DNA of 7,924 nt from an uncultured Azospirillum sp. GTDB lineage: Bacteria; Pseudomonadota; Alphaproteobacteria; RF32; CAG-239. Of the stretch, positions 1 through 6,280 are shown one piece after another; position 1 is the stretch's first letter, and every line of letters begins with the position of its first letter. The stretch is from NCBI GenBank assembly GCA_900538765.1, contig UQAB01000043.1, positions 1 through 7,924 of the forward strand, in the 5' to 3' direction. Made by a program: the position numbers and the translations under genes. The notes under the pieces were generated by a model. The model did no database searches, was not told where the DNA came from, and was given only the letters and a program-made list of their open reading frames with translations.

Positions 1-10
1 CTACAAGGAT

Positions 11-39
11 ACTATATCACATAATTACAACGGATACAA
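11..39 (-). promoter_or_regulatory. Candidate leftward sigma-70 promoter at window edge
   Basis: On the minus strand a TTGTAT hexamer (34-39) lies 17 bp from a TATAGT hexamer (11-16), which would start transcription a few bases from the left edge, running out of the window. The -10 is one base from consensus; the -35 matches only its TTG. It would serve a gene beyond the window or be fortuitous in AT-rich DNA. The rest of 1-118 holds no convincing gene and no clear terminator hairpin for the operon that ends at 119. Confidence 0.25.
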
Positions 40-118
40 CAATTAATTTAAGCCAATGACTGAAAAATCGACGCAAAAAAATACTCGGAAAACTTCAAAG
101 AAAAGAGTAAATAAAAAG

Positions 119-607
119 CTAGCGGCGAGGTATCTGATTTTTATTAAGTTCTGTACCCCATTCTTCTGCCAGCTTTTCCAATCGTTCGTTGATTTTTTCA
201 ATTCTTTTTTGATGAGATGTTTTAATATGAGCAGCGTAAATGCCGGGAACTTCATTATAAAGGACCAAACCGATTCCCGCAGATACCAACATCAGTATCA
301 GGTTAAAAATATCTCCGATCAGGGTGACGGCATGATGAACCGAAAAATTATTGAGAATATTGAACAAATAGAAAAACACGCCGGCAATATTAAAGCAGCC
401 GACAATCATCTGCTTGTCATAATTTTGTTTATCTGTAATCATAATTGTAATTGTCGGCAGTAAGCCGATTAACAAAACGAGAACAATCGGGAAGGACGAA
501 AAAGCCAGCAACATGATCGACAGAATGAGAATAGCCTTTTGCAGTCTGTTAAGTTTCTTAAAAGATTTTCCAAACTGTATACCGTTTCTTTTAGAATTTG
601 GTTTCAT
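119..607 (-). CDS. Small four-helix integral membrane protein, unknown function
   Basis: I do not recognise this 162-aa protein. Residues 1-20 are strongly basic (KRNG..KSFKKLNR). Hydrophobic stretches at about 23-57 (long enough for two helices around a proline-containing turn), 66-86 and 95-117 suggest four membrane helices. The C-terminal 45 residues are charged and helical (HQKRIEKINERLEKLAEEW), a likely cytoplasmic amphipathic helix or short coiled coil. The start at 607 is preferred because its ATG forms an ATGA overlap with the TGA of the upstream kinase-like gene, the usual mark of translational coupling. An in-frame ATG at 619 would add four residues, and neither start has a clear Shine-Dalgarno. 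Coupling to a tail-anchored kinase-like protein suggests the two work together at the inner membrane; that partnership is inference. The reading frame itself is well supported by length and composition. Confidence 0.8.
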   Translation of the reverse strand: MKPNSKRNGIQFGKSFKKLNRLQKAILILSIMLLAFSSFPIVLVLLIGLLPTITIMITDKQNYDKQMIVGCFNIAGVFFYLFNILNNFSVHHAVTLIGDIFNLILMLVSAGIGLVLYNEVPGIYAAHIKTSHQKRIEKINERLEKLAEEWGTELNKNQIPRR

Positions 608-2697
608 TGCAATACCCATGTCATTAAGTTATAACCGAATGAGGCCAGCATGACAAAAACGGCAATGGCGGAAACAGCCTTAATAGATGTTTCTCTTGTT
701 TCGGTATCCAGATGTTCGTCAGCGGCCAGATACTTGTTTTTTTCCAAAATAAGGTTATTTGCTTCGCTCAACGCGGCAGTATAATCCATTTTGTCTTTGT
801 AAAGGGCATCTTCATTTTCAAGCAGAGAAATAATTTCATACAAACATCCCTTTTTATATATTTTCAGCAGCTCTCTTTCCAGATACTTTTGGTAACGCTT
901 GTTATGGTAAATCTGTACAATAGGTTTACAGAAAATAGCCAGCCATTGTGCCAAATTAATCAGTATGGCCGGGCCGTGTTTGTTTTGAATGCTGGAATAT
1001 AAATGAAGAATAGCACTGGCTCTTATTTCTTCCCGGGCAGAATTTAAATCAACAATGACGTTTTCGATTTTTTTGCCGATTTTGCAACGCAGATAGGCAA
1101 TAATCGTCCGATCATAAGGAAGGTTGCTTTTTTGAGAATCCTTATAAGTGTTGTTTAAGGCGCGAAGTAAAGGAGCCGGTCCGTCGACAAATTCTTTTCC
1201 GAGCAGCGGGCTGGTACAGGGCAGGTCATCGTCAAAATCATAAATAATACGCTCAATACCGTAACCGATGTCCCGGCGGTTAATGTAGCTTCTGAACTCG
1301 GTTGCGTTTGCCGGAGAACGGAGTTTGTCCTGTTCTTGATACCAGATTTTAACCAAATCCGAGTTGAAAATGTCAATAAACAGTTTCAGTGGCTGCTGTT
1401 TTTTCATATGCATATAAACGATTTTGGACAGTCCGTTCGGAAAAAAGGTAATTTCTTTATAACGAATGGGAAAGTTGGGATTAATTGTAATGCATATTTT
1501 GGCGACAATCAAATCTTTGTCCGGTGCACCGATTGACGCTTGTCCGACAATAGTTTCAACCTTGTTGCGCAGTTTTTCGTTATCTAAAACGTTTTTGACC
1601 CATTCGGTAATCTTGCCGCTGATAATCATATCATAGGCTTCGTCAATGTTGCCGTATAAAGCATGAACGATTTCATCCGGCGTATAATACTTTTCTTTGC
1701 CGATAGTCAGAGCGCGTTTGGGCTTTTCCAGCGAAACCTGCGCGGAATGTGAAGTAGCTTTCCCTTCCAAAGAAGCATAAACCTGTGAATAATTCCAGCG
1801 GTTTTCCGGAATATCGTTGAGCAGCCCTTTAAGCGCGGGAACATAAGCTGTAGGCACTTTCAGTTTTTCTGCCAGAAACAGATAGCTGCTTTTCTTCATC
1901 TTTTGATACATCATTTCCGCTGCCGGCATTTCAATTTCCAGCTCTTTACCGAGCGCCAGACATAAGGCTGTAACGCCGGTGGAATAAATATCGTCGCGTT
2001 CCGTACCGTCTCCGCGCGCGGAAAGGGTCGCATAAAGGCTTTCAATCGGTTCAAAGGCTGGTGGCTGATGATAGGCGGGAAATGAAGCGGCACAGTCGCC
2101 CAAAATTATTTCTGTTTTGTTTAAATCTTTGAAATACAGGTTGTCTGTACGAATGGCGCGATGGGTAATGCCGTGTCCTTTTAAAGTATCTATAACGCCA
2201 AGCAGGCCCAAAACAGTGCTTTTAAAAAGTTCCGGCGCCAGATTGTCAATAATGGAAACCCCGTTTACAAAAACCTTTCCGCCTTGGGGCATGACATAAA
2301 TCAACGCCATATTTTGAGATTTTTCCAACGGATAATCCACAACCCCGTAATCGACAAGCTTCATCAGATGAGAATTGTCGGCCGATTTCAGAAAAGATAA
2401 AATAGAAAGGCGCGGTGCTGTTTCATTGCTGCAAATCAGAGCAAACAACTTTTTTGAAGCGTCAATTCTGTCAATGACGCTGTAAGCCCTGGCCGAATTG
2501 TTGTCCAGCCAGGCTAAATGAGAAGAAAAGTCGATTTCATAACGTTCTTTCAGCAAAAACCTTCCGTTAATGCTGGCATCTTCTGCCTTTGTCTCATTTT
2601 CGGCATAAATTTCAACTTCCTGTTCAATATCCTCAGGGGTTGCCTCAGGCGTATTTTCCGCTATGTTTTCCTGATTTTCGTTTTCTTCGGCATCCAT
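604..2697 (-). CDS. Tail-anchored protein kinase-like (probable pseudokinase) protein
   Basis: A 697-aa protein. Residues 1-42 are very acidic and low in complexity (Glu/Asn-rich). Residues about 47-315 resemble a Ser/Thr kinase fold: HR-AIRTDN at 179-186 sits where HRDxKxxN is expected, G-D201-C-A where DFG is expected, and DDIYSTG (235-241) matches the conserved D-x-[YW]-S-x-G segment, followed by an ENRW segment (298-301) near the lobe's end. The HRD aspartate is Ala181 and no lysine is evident in the expected beta-3 strand (around FALIC, 85-89), so phosphotransfer is doubtful, while Asn186 and Asp201 remain. Residues about 320-665 are a long region I do not recognise, largely helical in look. 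Residues 672-697 form a single C-terminal transmembrane helix, so the bulk should face the cytoplasm as a tail-anchored protein. The ATG at 2697 has only a weak AAGAG (2706-2710) upstream. It is the first gene of a coupled pair with the membrane protein that follows. Fold assignment is fairly sure; function is unknown. Confidence 0.82.
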   Translation of the reverse strand: MDAEENENQENIAENTPEATPEDIEQEVEIYAENETKAEDASINGRFLLKERYEIDFSSHLAWLDNNSARAYSVIDRIDASKKLFALICSNETAPRLSILSFLKSADNSHLMKLVDYGVVDYPLEKSQNMALIYVMPQGGKVFVNGVSIIDNLAPELFKSTVLGLLGVIDTLKGHGITHRAIRTDNLYFKDLNKTEIILGDCAASFPAYHQPPAFEPIESLYATLSARGDGTERDDIYSTGVTALCLALGKELEIEMPAAEMMYQKMKKSSYLFLAEKLKVPTAYVPALKGLLNDIPENRWNYSQVYASLEGKATSHSAQVSLEKPKRALTIGKEKYYTPDEIVHALYGNIDEAYDMIISGKITEWVKNVLDNEKLRNKVETIVGQASIGAPDKDLIVAKICITINPNFPIRYKEITFFPNGLSKIVYMHMKKQQPLKLFIDIFNSDLVKIWYQEQDKLRSPANATEFRSYINRRDIGYGIERIIYDFDDDLPCTSPLLGKEFVDGPAPLLRALNNTYKDSQKSNLPYDRTIIAYLRCKIGKKIENVIVDLNSAREEIRASAILHLYSSIQNKHGPAILINLAQWLAIFCKPIVQIYHNKRYQKYLERELLKIYKKGCLYEIISLLENEDALYKDKMDYTAALSEANNLILEKNKYLAADEHLDTETRETSIKAVSAIAVFVMLASFGYNLMTWVLQ

Positions 2698-2731
2698 TGC
2701 AGTTACTCTTCATAAACTATCCTACAGGCTT

Positions 2732-2803
2732 ACTATAATTTAATTTTATTAATAAACCGCAAATTTTTATTTAATTGTTTTTTAAAAAAAAAGAATTAAT
2801 ATG
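2732..2803. promoter_or_regulatory. Divergent promoter region between kinase-like and GGDEF-like genes
   Basis: The 134-bp gap is very AT-rich. On the minus strand TATAGT (2732-2737) would start the kinase-like operon near 2725, about 28 nt before its ATG; the best -35 is a poor TTGCGG at 19 bp spacing. On the plus strand TTGTTT (2775-2780), 16 bp, TAATAT (2797-2802) would start the GGDEF-like gene near 2809. A perfect TATAAT also lies at 2734-2739 on the plus strand but lacks a good -35. A run of nine A residues (2784-2792) and neighbouring T-runs may bend the DNA or act as an UP-like element. Hexamer matches in such DNA are weak evidence. Confidence 0.35.
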
Positions 2804-2831
2804 GATTACAGTTTATGTGAGGAAACGTTTT

Positions 2832-3959
2832 ATGAGTAGTGATAATCATCTGGATGACGTATCATTGTCCTTTTTGGAAGGGTTTGACGATACGCCGGAA
2901 CAAAACGGAGCGTCAGATTCTTCCGTATTGGAAAAAGCTCTGGATTATAATGTAAATCTGGAAGATATGGAAAACATATCTCCCGCTGACAATTTGCAAT
3001 TTGGCGTTCCTTCCGAAGAAGTGAAAATTGTTTCCGCTCCGGTCATAGATGATTATATTGAAGACGTTCCTCAGAAAAATTTGTTTGAAAAAATAGATGT
3101 CCACCTACAGGATATTATTGATAAATGTTTTCGCAATTCTGAACGGCCGATTGTCATTATTCGGGATGATAAAGTCATATACGGTAACGCCGCTTTTTTA
3201 AGATTGGTTAATATTGATAATCCGACAAAAATTCTCAACCATAATTTTATGGAATATGTTGTAAAAGACTATTGGAACATTGTTGCCGAAAATATCGGAG
3301 AAGCGTTGACAACGACCAAAAGTATCCAAATCGGCATTAAAGATTCGGTCAATAACCTGCATAAGGTTAATTTTGACGCCGTTTATATTCCCGATAACCA
3401 TACTTTCAGCTTTATTTTGATCGGCGAACATCAGGAAGTCCGGCAAAGCGAAGCCTTATGTTTGTATGATACTGTTACAGGGCTGCCGACTTATTATCTG
3501 CTGGAAGACCGGATTCAGACAATTATCAACAGTAAAAACAACAAAGATATCAGCTTTGGCAAGGAAATTACGGCGCTCATCGGTATTGCCATTGACAATA
3601 TTGATAACTTTGACCGTCTCGGCAACACTAATCTGATTTTAAAACGTCTGACATCCCGCGTTGGTCTTAGCCTGAATAAAAACTATACCTTGGCGCGCGG
3701 GCTGAAATTTCAGTTTTGGGTTCTCATTCCCAATATTGATGATTATGAAAGCCTGGAAACCGAAGTAAATAATATCAAAACATTGTTCGATGACCCGGTA
3801 GAAGATAATTTCAGTCGTTATGAAATCAAGACCAGTATCGGGGTCAGCACTTTCCCCGAACCGGCGACTTCCGGCAAAAAACTGATTGAACAGGCAACGA
3901 TGTCTGTTGAAAAAGCGCAAAAAGACGGCGGCAATAAAGTTATTATCTTCGGCGCTTAA
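2832..3959 (+). CDS. PAS and degenerate GGDEF domain protein
   Basis: A 375-aa soluble protein. The ATG at 2832 is chosen because GAGGAAA (2819-2825) lies 6 nt upstream; a longer frame from a TTG at 2775 has no ribosome binding site and adds an unlikely basic leader. Residues 1-85 are acidic and probably disordered. Residues about 92-200 fit a PAS domain (RPIVIIRDDKVIYGNAAFLR, then a PxNH..FILIG end strand). Residues about 209-375 follow the GGDEF fold: DTVTGLPT (213-220) is the usual D-x-LTGLPN entry, and SIGVSTFP (335-342) and the final K-x-GGNKV segment fit the C-terminal half. The signature loop reads LKFQF (291-295) where GGDEF is expected, and the first metal aspartate appears to be Asn256 with Asp258 kept. 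Diguanylate cyclase activity is therefore unlikely; a sensory or c-di-GMP/GTP-binding or protein-interaction role is inferred. No membrane segment is seen. Its stop codon overlaps that of the convergent methyltransferase gene. Confidence 0.85.
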   Translation: MSSDNHLDDVSLSFLEGFDDTPEQNGASDSSVLEKALDYNVNLEDMENISPADNLQFGVPSEEVKIVSAPVIDDYIEDVPQKNLFEKIDVHLQDIIDKCFRNSERPIVIIRDDKVIYGNAAFLRLVNIDNPTKILNHNFMEYVVKDYWNIVAENIGEALTTTKSIQIGIKDSVNNLHKVNFDAVYIPDNHTFSFILIGEHQEVRQSEALCLYDTVTGLPTYYLLEDRIQTIINSKNNKDISFGKEITALIGIAIDNIDNFDRLGNTNLILKRLTSRVGLSLNKNYTLARGLKFQFWVLIPNIDDYESLETEVNNIKTLFDDPVEDNFSRYEIKTSIGVSTFPEPATSGKKLIEQATMSVEKAQKDGGNKVIIFGA

Positions 3960-4702
3960 AAAATCTCGTCAAAAGCTTTTCCGTCGCGCAGAATTTGTTC
4001 TGCCTGCGCTGTGTAGTTTCCGTTTGCATCATGAATAATCAACCCGCGGTGAATTACTGCCGGAGCTTTTGAATCTTTTTGTGCCGTGACAATGACGCGT
4101 TTGGCGTTCTGGTTTTCCTTGGAAAAAAGCGGAATAATTCTTATCCGCCCCATTTTCCCGTGCAGGGCTGTGATAATTTCATCAACGGCTTCCGCCCGGT
4201 TAATGATGTAAAAATATCCCTGCGGCGCTGTCATCTTGATACAAAAATTAATCCATTCCCTGAGGCAGAAACCGTTCAGGTTATGCGCTGTTGCCTTGCT
4301 CTCATTGGGGGAGGGCAGGTCTTGCTCTGCATAAGGCGGGTTGGTGATAACATGCTGAAAACTGCAATTATCCAAAATTCCGGCAGTACTGCTGCGAATG
4401 TCTGCATTCAGATATTGCAGGAAATCAAATCCGTTGGCTTGAGCACTGAGATTGGAAAGCTCTGCCAAATGTGCCTGTATTTCTACCCCGCGGATATCAA
4501 TGCCGCACTCTTTGAATCTTTCCGCCAAACATAAGGATATCGCCCCCGTTCCGGAGCCAACATCCAGAATTCTCTGCCCTTTGCGCACGTGGGAAATCAT
4601 GGACGACAGCAGCACGGCGTCCGTCGAAGCCCGGTAACCGTTGACCGGTTGAAAAATTTTAACTTGCTTGTTCAGGAGATAATCGTTTGTGTAATTATAC
4701 AT
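3956..4702 (-). CDS. trmN6: TrmN6/YfiC-type tRNA1(Val) adenine-N6 methyltransferase
   Basis: A 248-aa Rossmann-fold S-adenosylmethionine methyltransferase. ILDVGSGTG (45-53) is the SAM-binding motif I, GVEIQ (72-76) carries the acidic ribose-contacting residue, and NPPY (121-124) is the catalytic motif of N6-adenine methyltransferases. The entry segment QPVNGYRASTDAVLL (18-32) is typical of the COG4123 family, whose E. coli member methylates A37 of tRNA-Val. The exact RNA target is inferred from the family; a broader small-substrate role is possible. A TTG at 4765 would add 21 residues, but it has no Shine-Dalgarno and overlaps the best promoter match, and the family normally begins just before this entry segment, so ATG at 4702 is preferred. 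The site before it is weak (GAAAG, 10 nt away). The gene ends tail-to-tail with the GGDEF-like gene, sharing the bases TTAA, and starts divergently from kdsB. Confidence 0.85.
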   Translation of the reverse strand: MYNYTNDYLLNKQVKIFQPVNGYRASTDAVLLSSMISHVRKGQRILDVGSGTGAISLCLAERFKECGIDIRGVEIQAHLAELSNLSAQANGFDFLQYLNADIRSSTAGILDNCSFQHVITNPPYAEQDLPSPNESKATAHNLNGFCLREWINFCIKMTAPQGYFYIINRAEAVDEIITALHGKMGRIRIIPLFSKENQNAKRVIVTAQKDSKAPAVIHRGLIIHDANGNYTAQAEQILRDGKAFDEIF

Positions 4703-4720
4703 AAAGCCAAAACTTTCGGG

Positions 4721-4765
4721 TTGTTTTTTGCCAAGATTTTGAGTAAGATAACCTAAATTTTTCAA
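4721..4765. promoter_or_regulatory. Divergent promoter candidates for kdsB and trmN6-like gene
   Basis: Rightward: TTGTTT (4721-4726), 17 bp, TAAGAT (4744-4749), giving a start near 4756 and a leader of about 26 nt before kdsB. Leftward: TTGAAA (4760-4765), 18 bp, CAAAAT (4736-4741), giving a start near 4730 and a leader of about 28 nt before the methyltransferase ATG at 4702. The two candidate promoters overlap back-to-back, so their polymerases would compete. These are hexamer matches by eye only. Confidence 0.35.
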
Positions 4766-4781
4766 GAAAGGAAGTAAAATA

Positions 4782-5597
4782 ATGAAAACTCTTATCGGAA
4801 TTCCTGCCCGCTATGCTTCAACCCGTTTCCCCGGAAAACCTCTGGCTAAAATCGCCGGAAAGGAAATGCTGGCGCGTGTTTGGGAAAATGCCGTCAAAAC
4901 GGCTGCCAAATTTGACGATTGCCGCCCCGTTGTCGCCACGGATGACGAGCGGATTGTTGCATTCTGCAAAGCGCATGGTATGGATGTTGTCATGACATCT
5001 TCCGACTGCCGTACCGGAACCGACCGTATTGTTGAATTGGCAGACAGCTTTGCCGATAAGCCTGAGTTCGTTGTCAATTTGCAGGGCGATAATCCGATTT
5101 GCCCGCCTTGGTTTGTTGAGGCTGTTATTGCCGCTTATTATAACGACAATACCGTTGAAACCGTAACGCCGGTTGTCAATCTGAGCTGGGAAGAGTTAGA
5201 TCGCCTTCGTGAAAACAAAAAGGCAACGCCGTTTAGCGGAACGACAGCGGTATTTGATGCCGAAGGAAATGCTTTTTATTTTTCAAAAAACATTATTCCG
5301 GCTATCCGCAAGGAGGATAAAATCCGTGCTTCATTGCCGATGTCACCGGTTTTCCGCCAGGTCGGGCTTTATGGCTACCGTTATGACGTATTGAAAAAAA
5401 TTGCGGCTCTGCCAGAAGGCGTTTATGAAAAACTGGAGGGATTGGAGCAATTGCGCTGGATTGAAAATCATATCCGGGTGAAATGCGTCAAAGTCGATTA
5501 TCGCAATTTTGAGAAAATGTCGTCTTTGTCCGGTGTCGATTCGCCGGAAGATGTTGCTCGTGTTGAAGCCGTTTTAGCTGAATGTGGAGAATTTTAA
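4782..5597 (+). CDS. kdsB: 3-deoxy-manno-octulosonate cytidylyltransferase (CMP-Kdo synthetase)
   Basis: This enzyme activates Kdo with CTP to CMP-Kdo in the cytoplasm, the sugar donor for the lipid A inner core and some capsules. The 271-aa length is near the family norm (about 250). The N-terminal nucleotide loop IPARYASTRFPGKPL (7-21) is canonical; VATDD (51-55), GTDRIVEL (79-86), VGLYGYR (194-200), LEQLR (221-225) and GVDSPED (251-257, the second metal site) all match. Departures are QGDNP (101-105) for the usual QGDEP, keeping the metal aspartate Asp103, Gln193 in place of the usual His before the GLYGYR segment, and PFSGTTAVFDAEG (150-162) where the family normally has a conserved N-x-x-x-VK stretch. 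It could therefore be a paralogue acting on a Kdo-like sugar. AAAGGAAG (4767-4774) 7 nt before the ATG is a strong ribosome binding site. It is the first gene of a pair with the phosphatase-like gene, one base apart. Confidence 0.88.
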   Translation: MKTLIGIPARYASTRFPGKPLAKIAGKEMLARVWENAVKTAAKFDDCRPVVATDDERIVAFCKAHGMDVVMTSSDCRTGTDRIVELADSFADKPEFVVNLQGDNPICPPWFVEAVIAAYYNDNTVETVTPVVNLSWEELDRLRENKKATPFSGTTAVFDAEGNAFYFSKNIIPAIRKEDKIRASLPMSPVFRQVGLYGYRYDVLKKIAALPEGVYEKLEGLEQLRWIENHIRVKCVKVDYRNFEKMSSLSGVDSPEDVARVEAVLAECGEF

Positions 5598-5598
5598 C

Positions 5599-6246
5599 AT
5601 GACAACGCGCATTATCATTGCCCGCCACGGCAACACTTTTACCAAAGAGCAGACCCCAACCCGTGTCGGCTGTCGGACAGATTTGCCGCTGGTCGAAAGT
5701 GAACGCGGAACGAATGTCGGCCGTTATCTGAAAGCCCGGAATCTTGTTCCTGCTTATGTTTATGCCGCGCCGTTAAAACGGACAACGGAAACTGCCAAAC
5801 TGGCCATTGCCGCTCTGGAAAAGGATATTCCTCTGGAAATGGATGATTCTTTTGTGGAAATAGATTATGGCCCGGATGAAAACAAGACGGAAGATGAGGT
5901 CATAGCCCGCATCGGACAGGAAGCTATTGACAAATGGAATAAAGAAGCCATTGCGCCAGATGGGTGGAAAGTTTCCGTAGACGGGATTATTAAAGCTTGG
6001 CAGAATTTTGCCGCCAAAGTTGAAAAACAGCATAAGAACCAAAATATTTTGGTTGTGTCCAGTAACGGCATTATCCGTTTTGCGCCTTATCTGACCGGTG
6101 ATTTCAAAAAATTTACCGCGGAACGGGATATCAAAGTCGGTACGGGCTCTGTTTGCGTTTTTGAAAAGGAAGACGGTGCTGAAAATTGGACCTGTACAGA
6201 ATGGAATACGAAACCCAAAGACTATTTCAAAGCACAGGAAATGTAA
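5599..6246 (+). CDS. Histidine phosphatase superfamily (phosphoglycerate mutase-like) protein
   Basis: A 215-aa soluble protein of the branch-1 histidine phosphatase fold. ARHGNT (8-13) holds the phospho-accepting His10 in the RHG motif, AAPLKRTTETA (56-66) supplies the phosphate-binding Arg61 region, and VEIDYG (86-91) contains the likely acid residue Glu87. The second active-site histidine, usually in SHGGxxR, is absent: the segment reads VVSSNGIIR (152-160), with Ser155 in that position. The protein may belong to a subfamily with altered chemistry or have weak activity. ATG at 5599 is preferred over a GTG at 5584 because GGAGA (5586-5590) lies 8 nt upstream and the protein then begins directly at the fold's first strand. 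It follows kdsB with a single base between them, so the two should be co-transcribed and translationally linked. A role in the Kdo pathway, for example removing a sugar phosphate, is only a guess from context. A hairpin terminator follows directly. Confidence 0.85.
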   Translation: MTTRIIIARHGNTFTKEQTPTRVGCRTDLPLVESERGTNVGRYLKARNLVPAYVYAAPLKRTTETAKLAIAALEKDIPLEMDDSFVEIDYGPDENKTEDEVIARIGQEAIDKWNKEAIAPDGWKVSVDGIIKAWQNFAAKVEKQHKNQNILVVSSNGIIRFAPYLTGDFKKFTAERDIKVGTGSVCVFEKEDGAENWTCTEWNTKPKDYFKAQEM

Positions 6247-6280
6247 AAACAAGGGGGCGAAAGCCCCTTGTTTTATTGTT
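6246..6280. terminator. Bidirectional intrinsic terminator
   Basis: An 11-bp perfect stem pairs AAAACAAGGGG (6246-6256) with CCCCTTGTTTT (6264-6274) around a 7-nt loop. It has a T-rich tail rightward (TTTTATTGTTTC) and, read on the other strand, a T-run leftward (TTTTTAC). It begins at the last base of the phosphatase stop codon and its right arm reaches into the stop codon of the convergent MFS gene, so it should end transcription from both sides. Confidence 0.88.

Noticed and set aside
43..255. Minus-strand 70-aa open frame overlapping the 3' end of the membrane protein gene
   Set aside because: It is out of frame with a better supported gene and has no start signal.
56..463. Plus-strand 135-aa open frame starting MTEKSTQKN
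   Set aside because: It lies antisense to the four-helix membrane protein, has no ribosome binding site, and its composition is that of a reverse-strand shadow.
2775..2831. N-terminal extension of the GGDEF-like protein from a TTG
   Set aside because: There is no ribosome binding site, it overlaps a promoter candidate, and GAGGAAA sits ideally before the ATG at 2832.
4703..4765. N-terminal extension of the TrmN6-like protein from a TTG
   Set aside because: There is no Shine-Dalgarno, the TTGAAA there fits a -35 box better, and the family does not carry this extension.
4811..5077. Open frames antisense to or out of frame with kdsB
   Set aside because: They are shadows of kdsB, which has full family motifs and a strong ribosome binding site.
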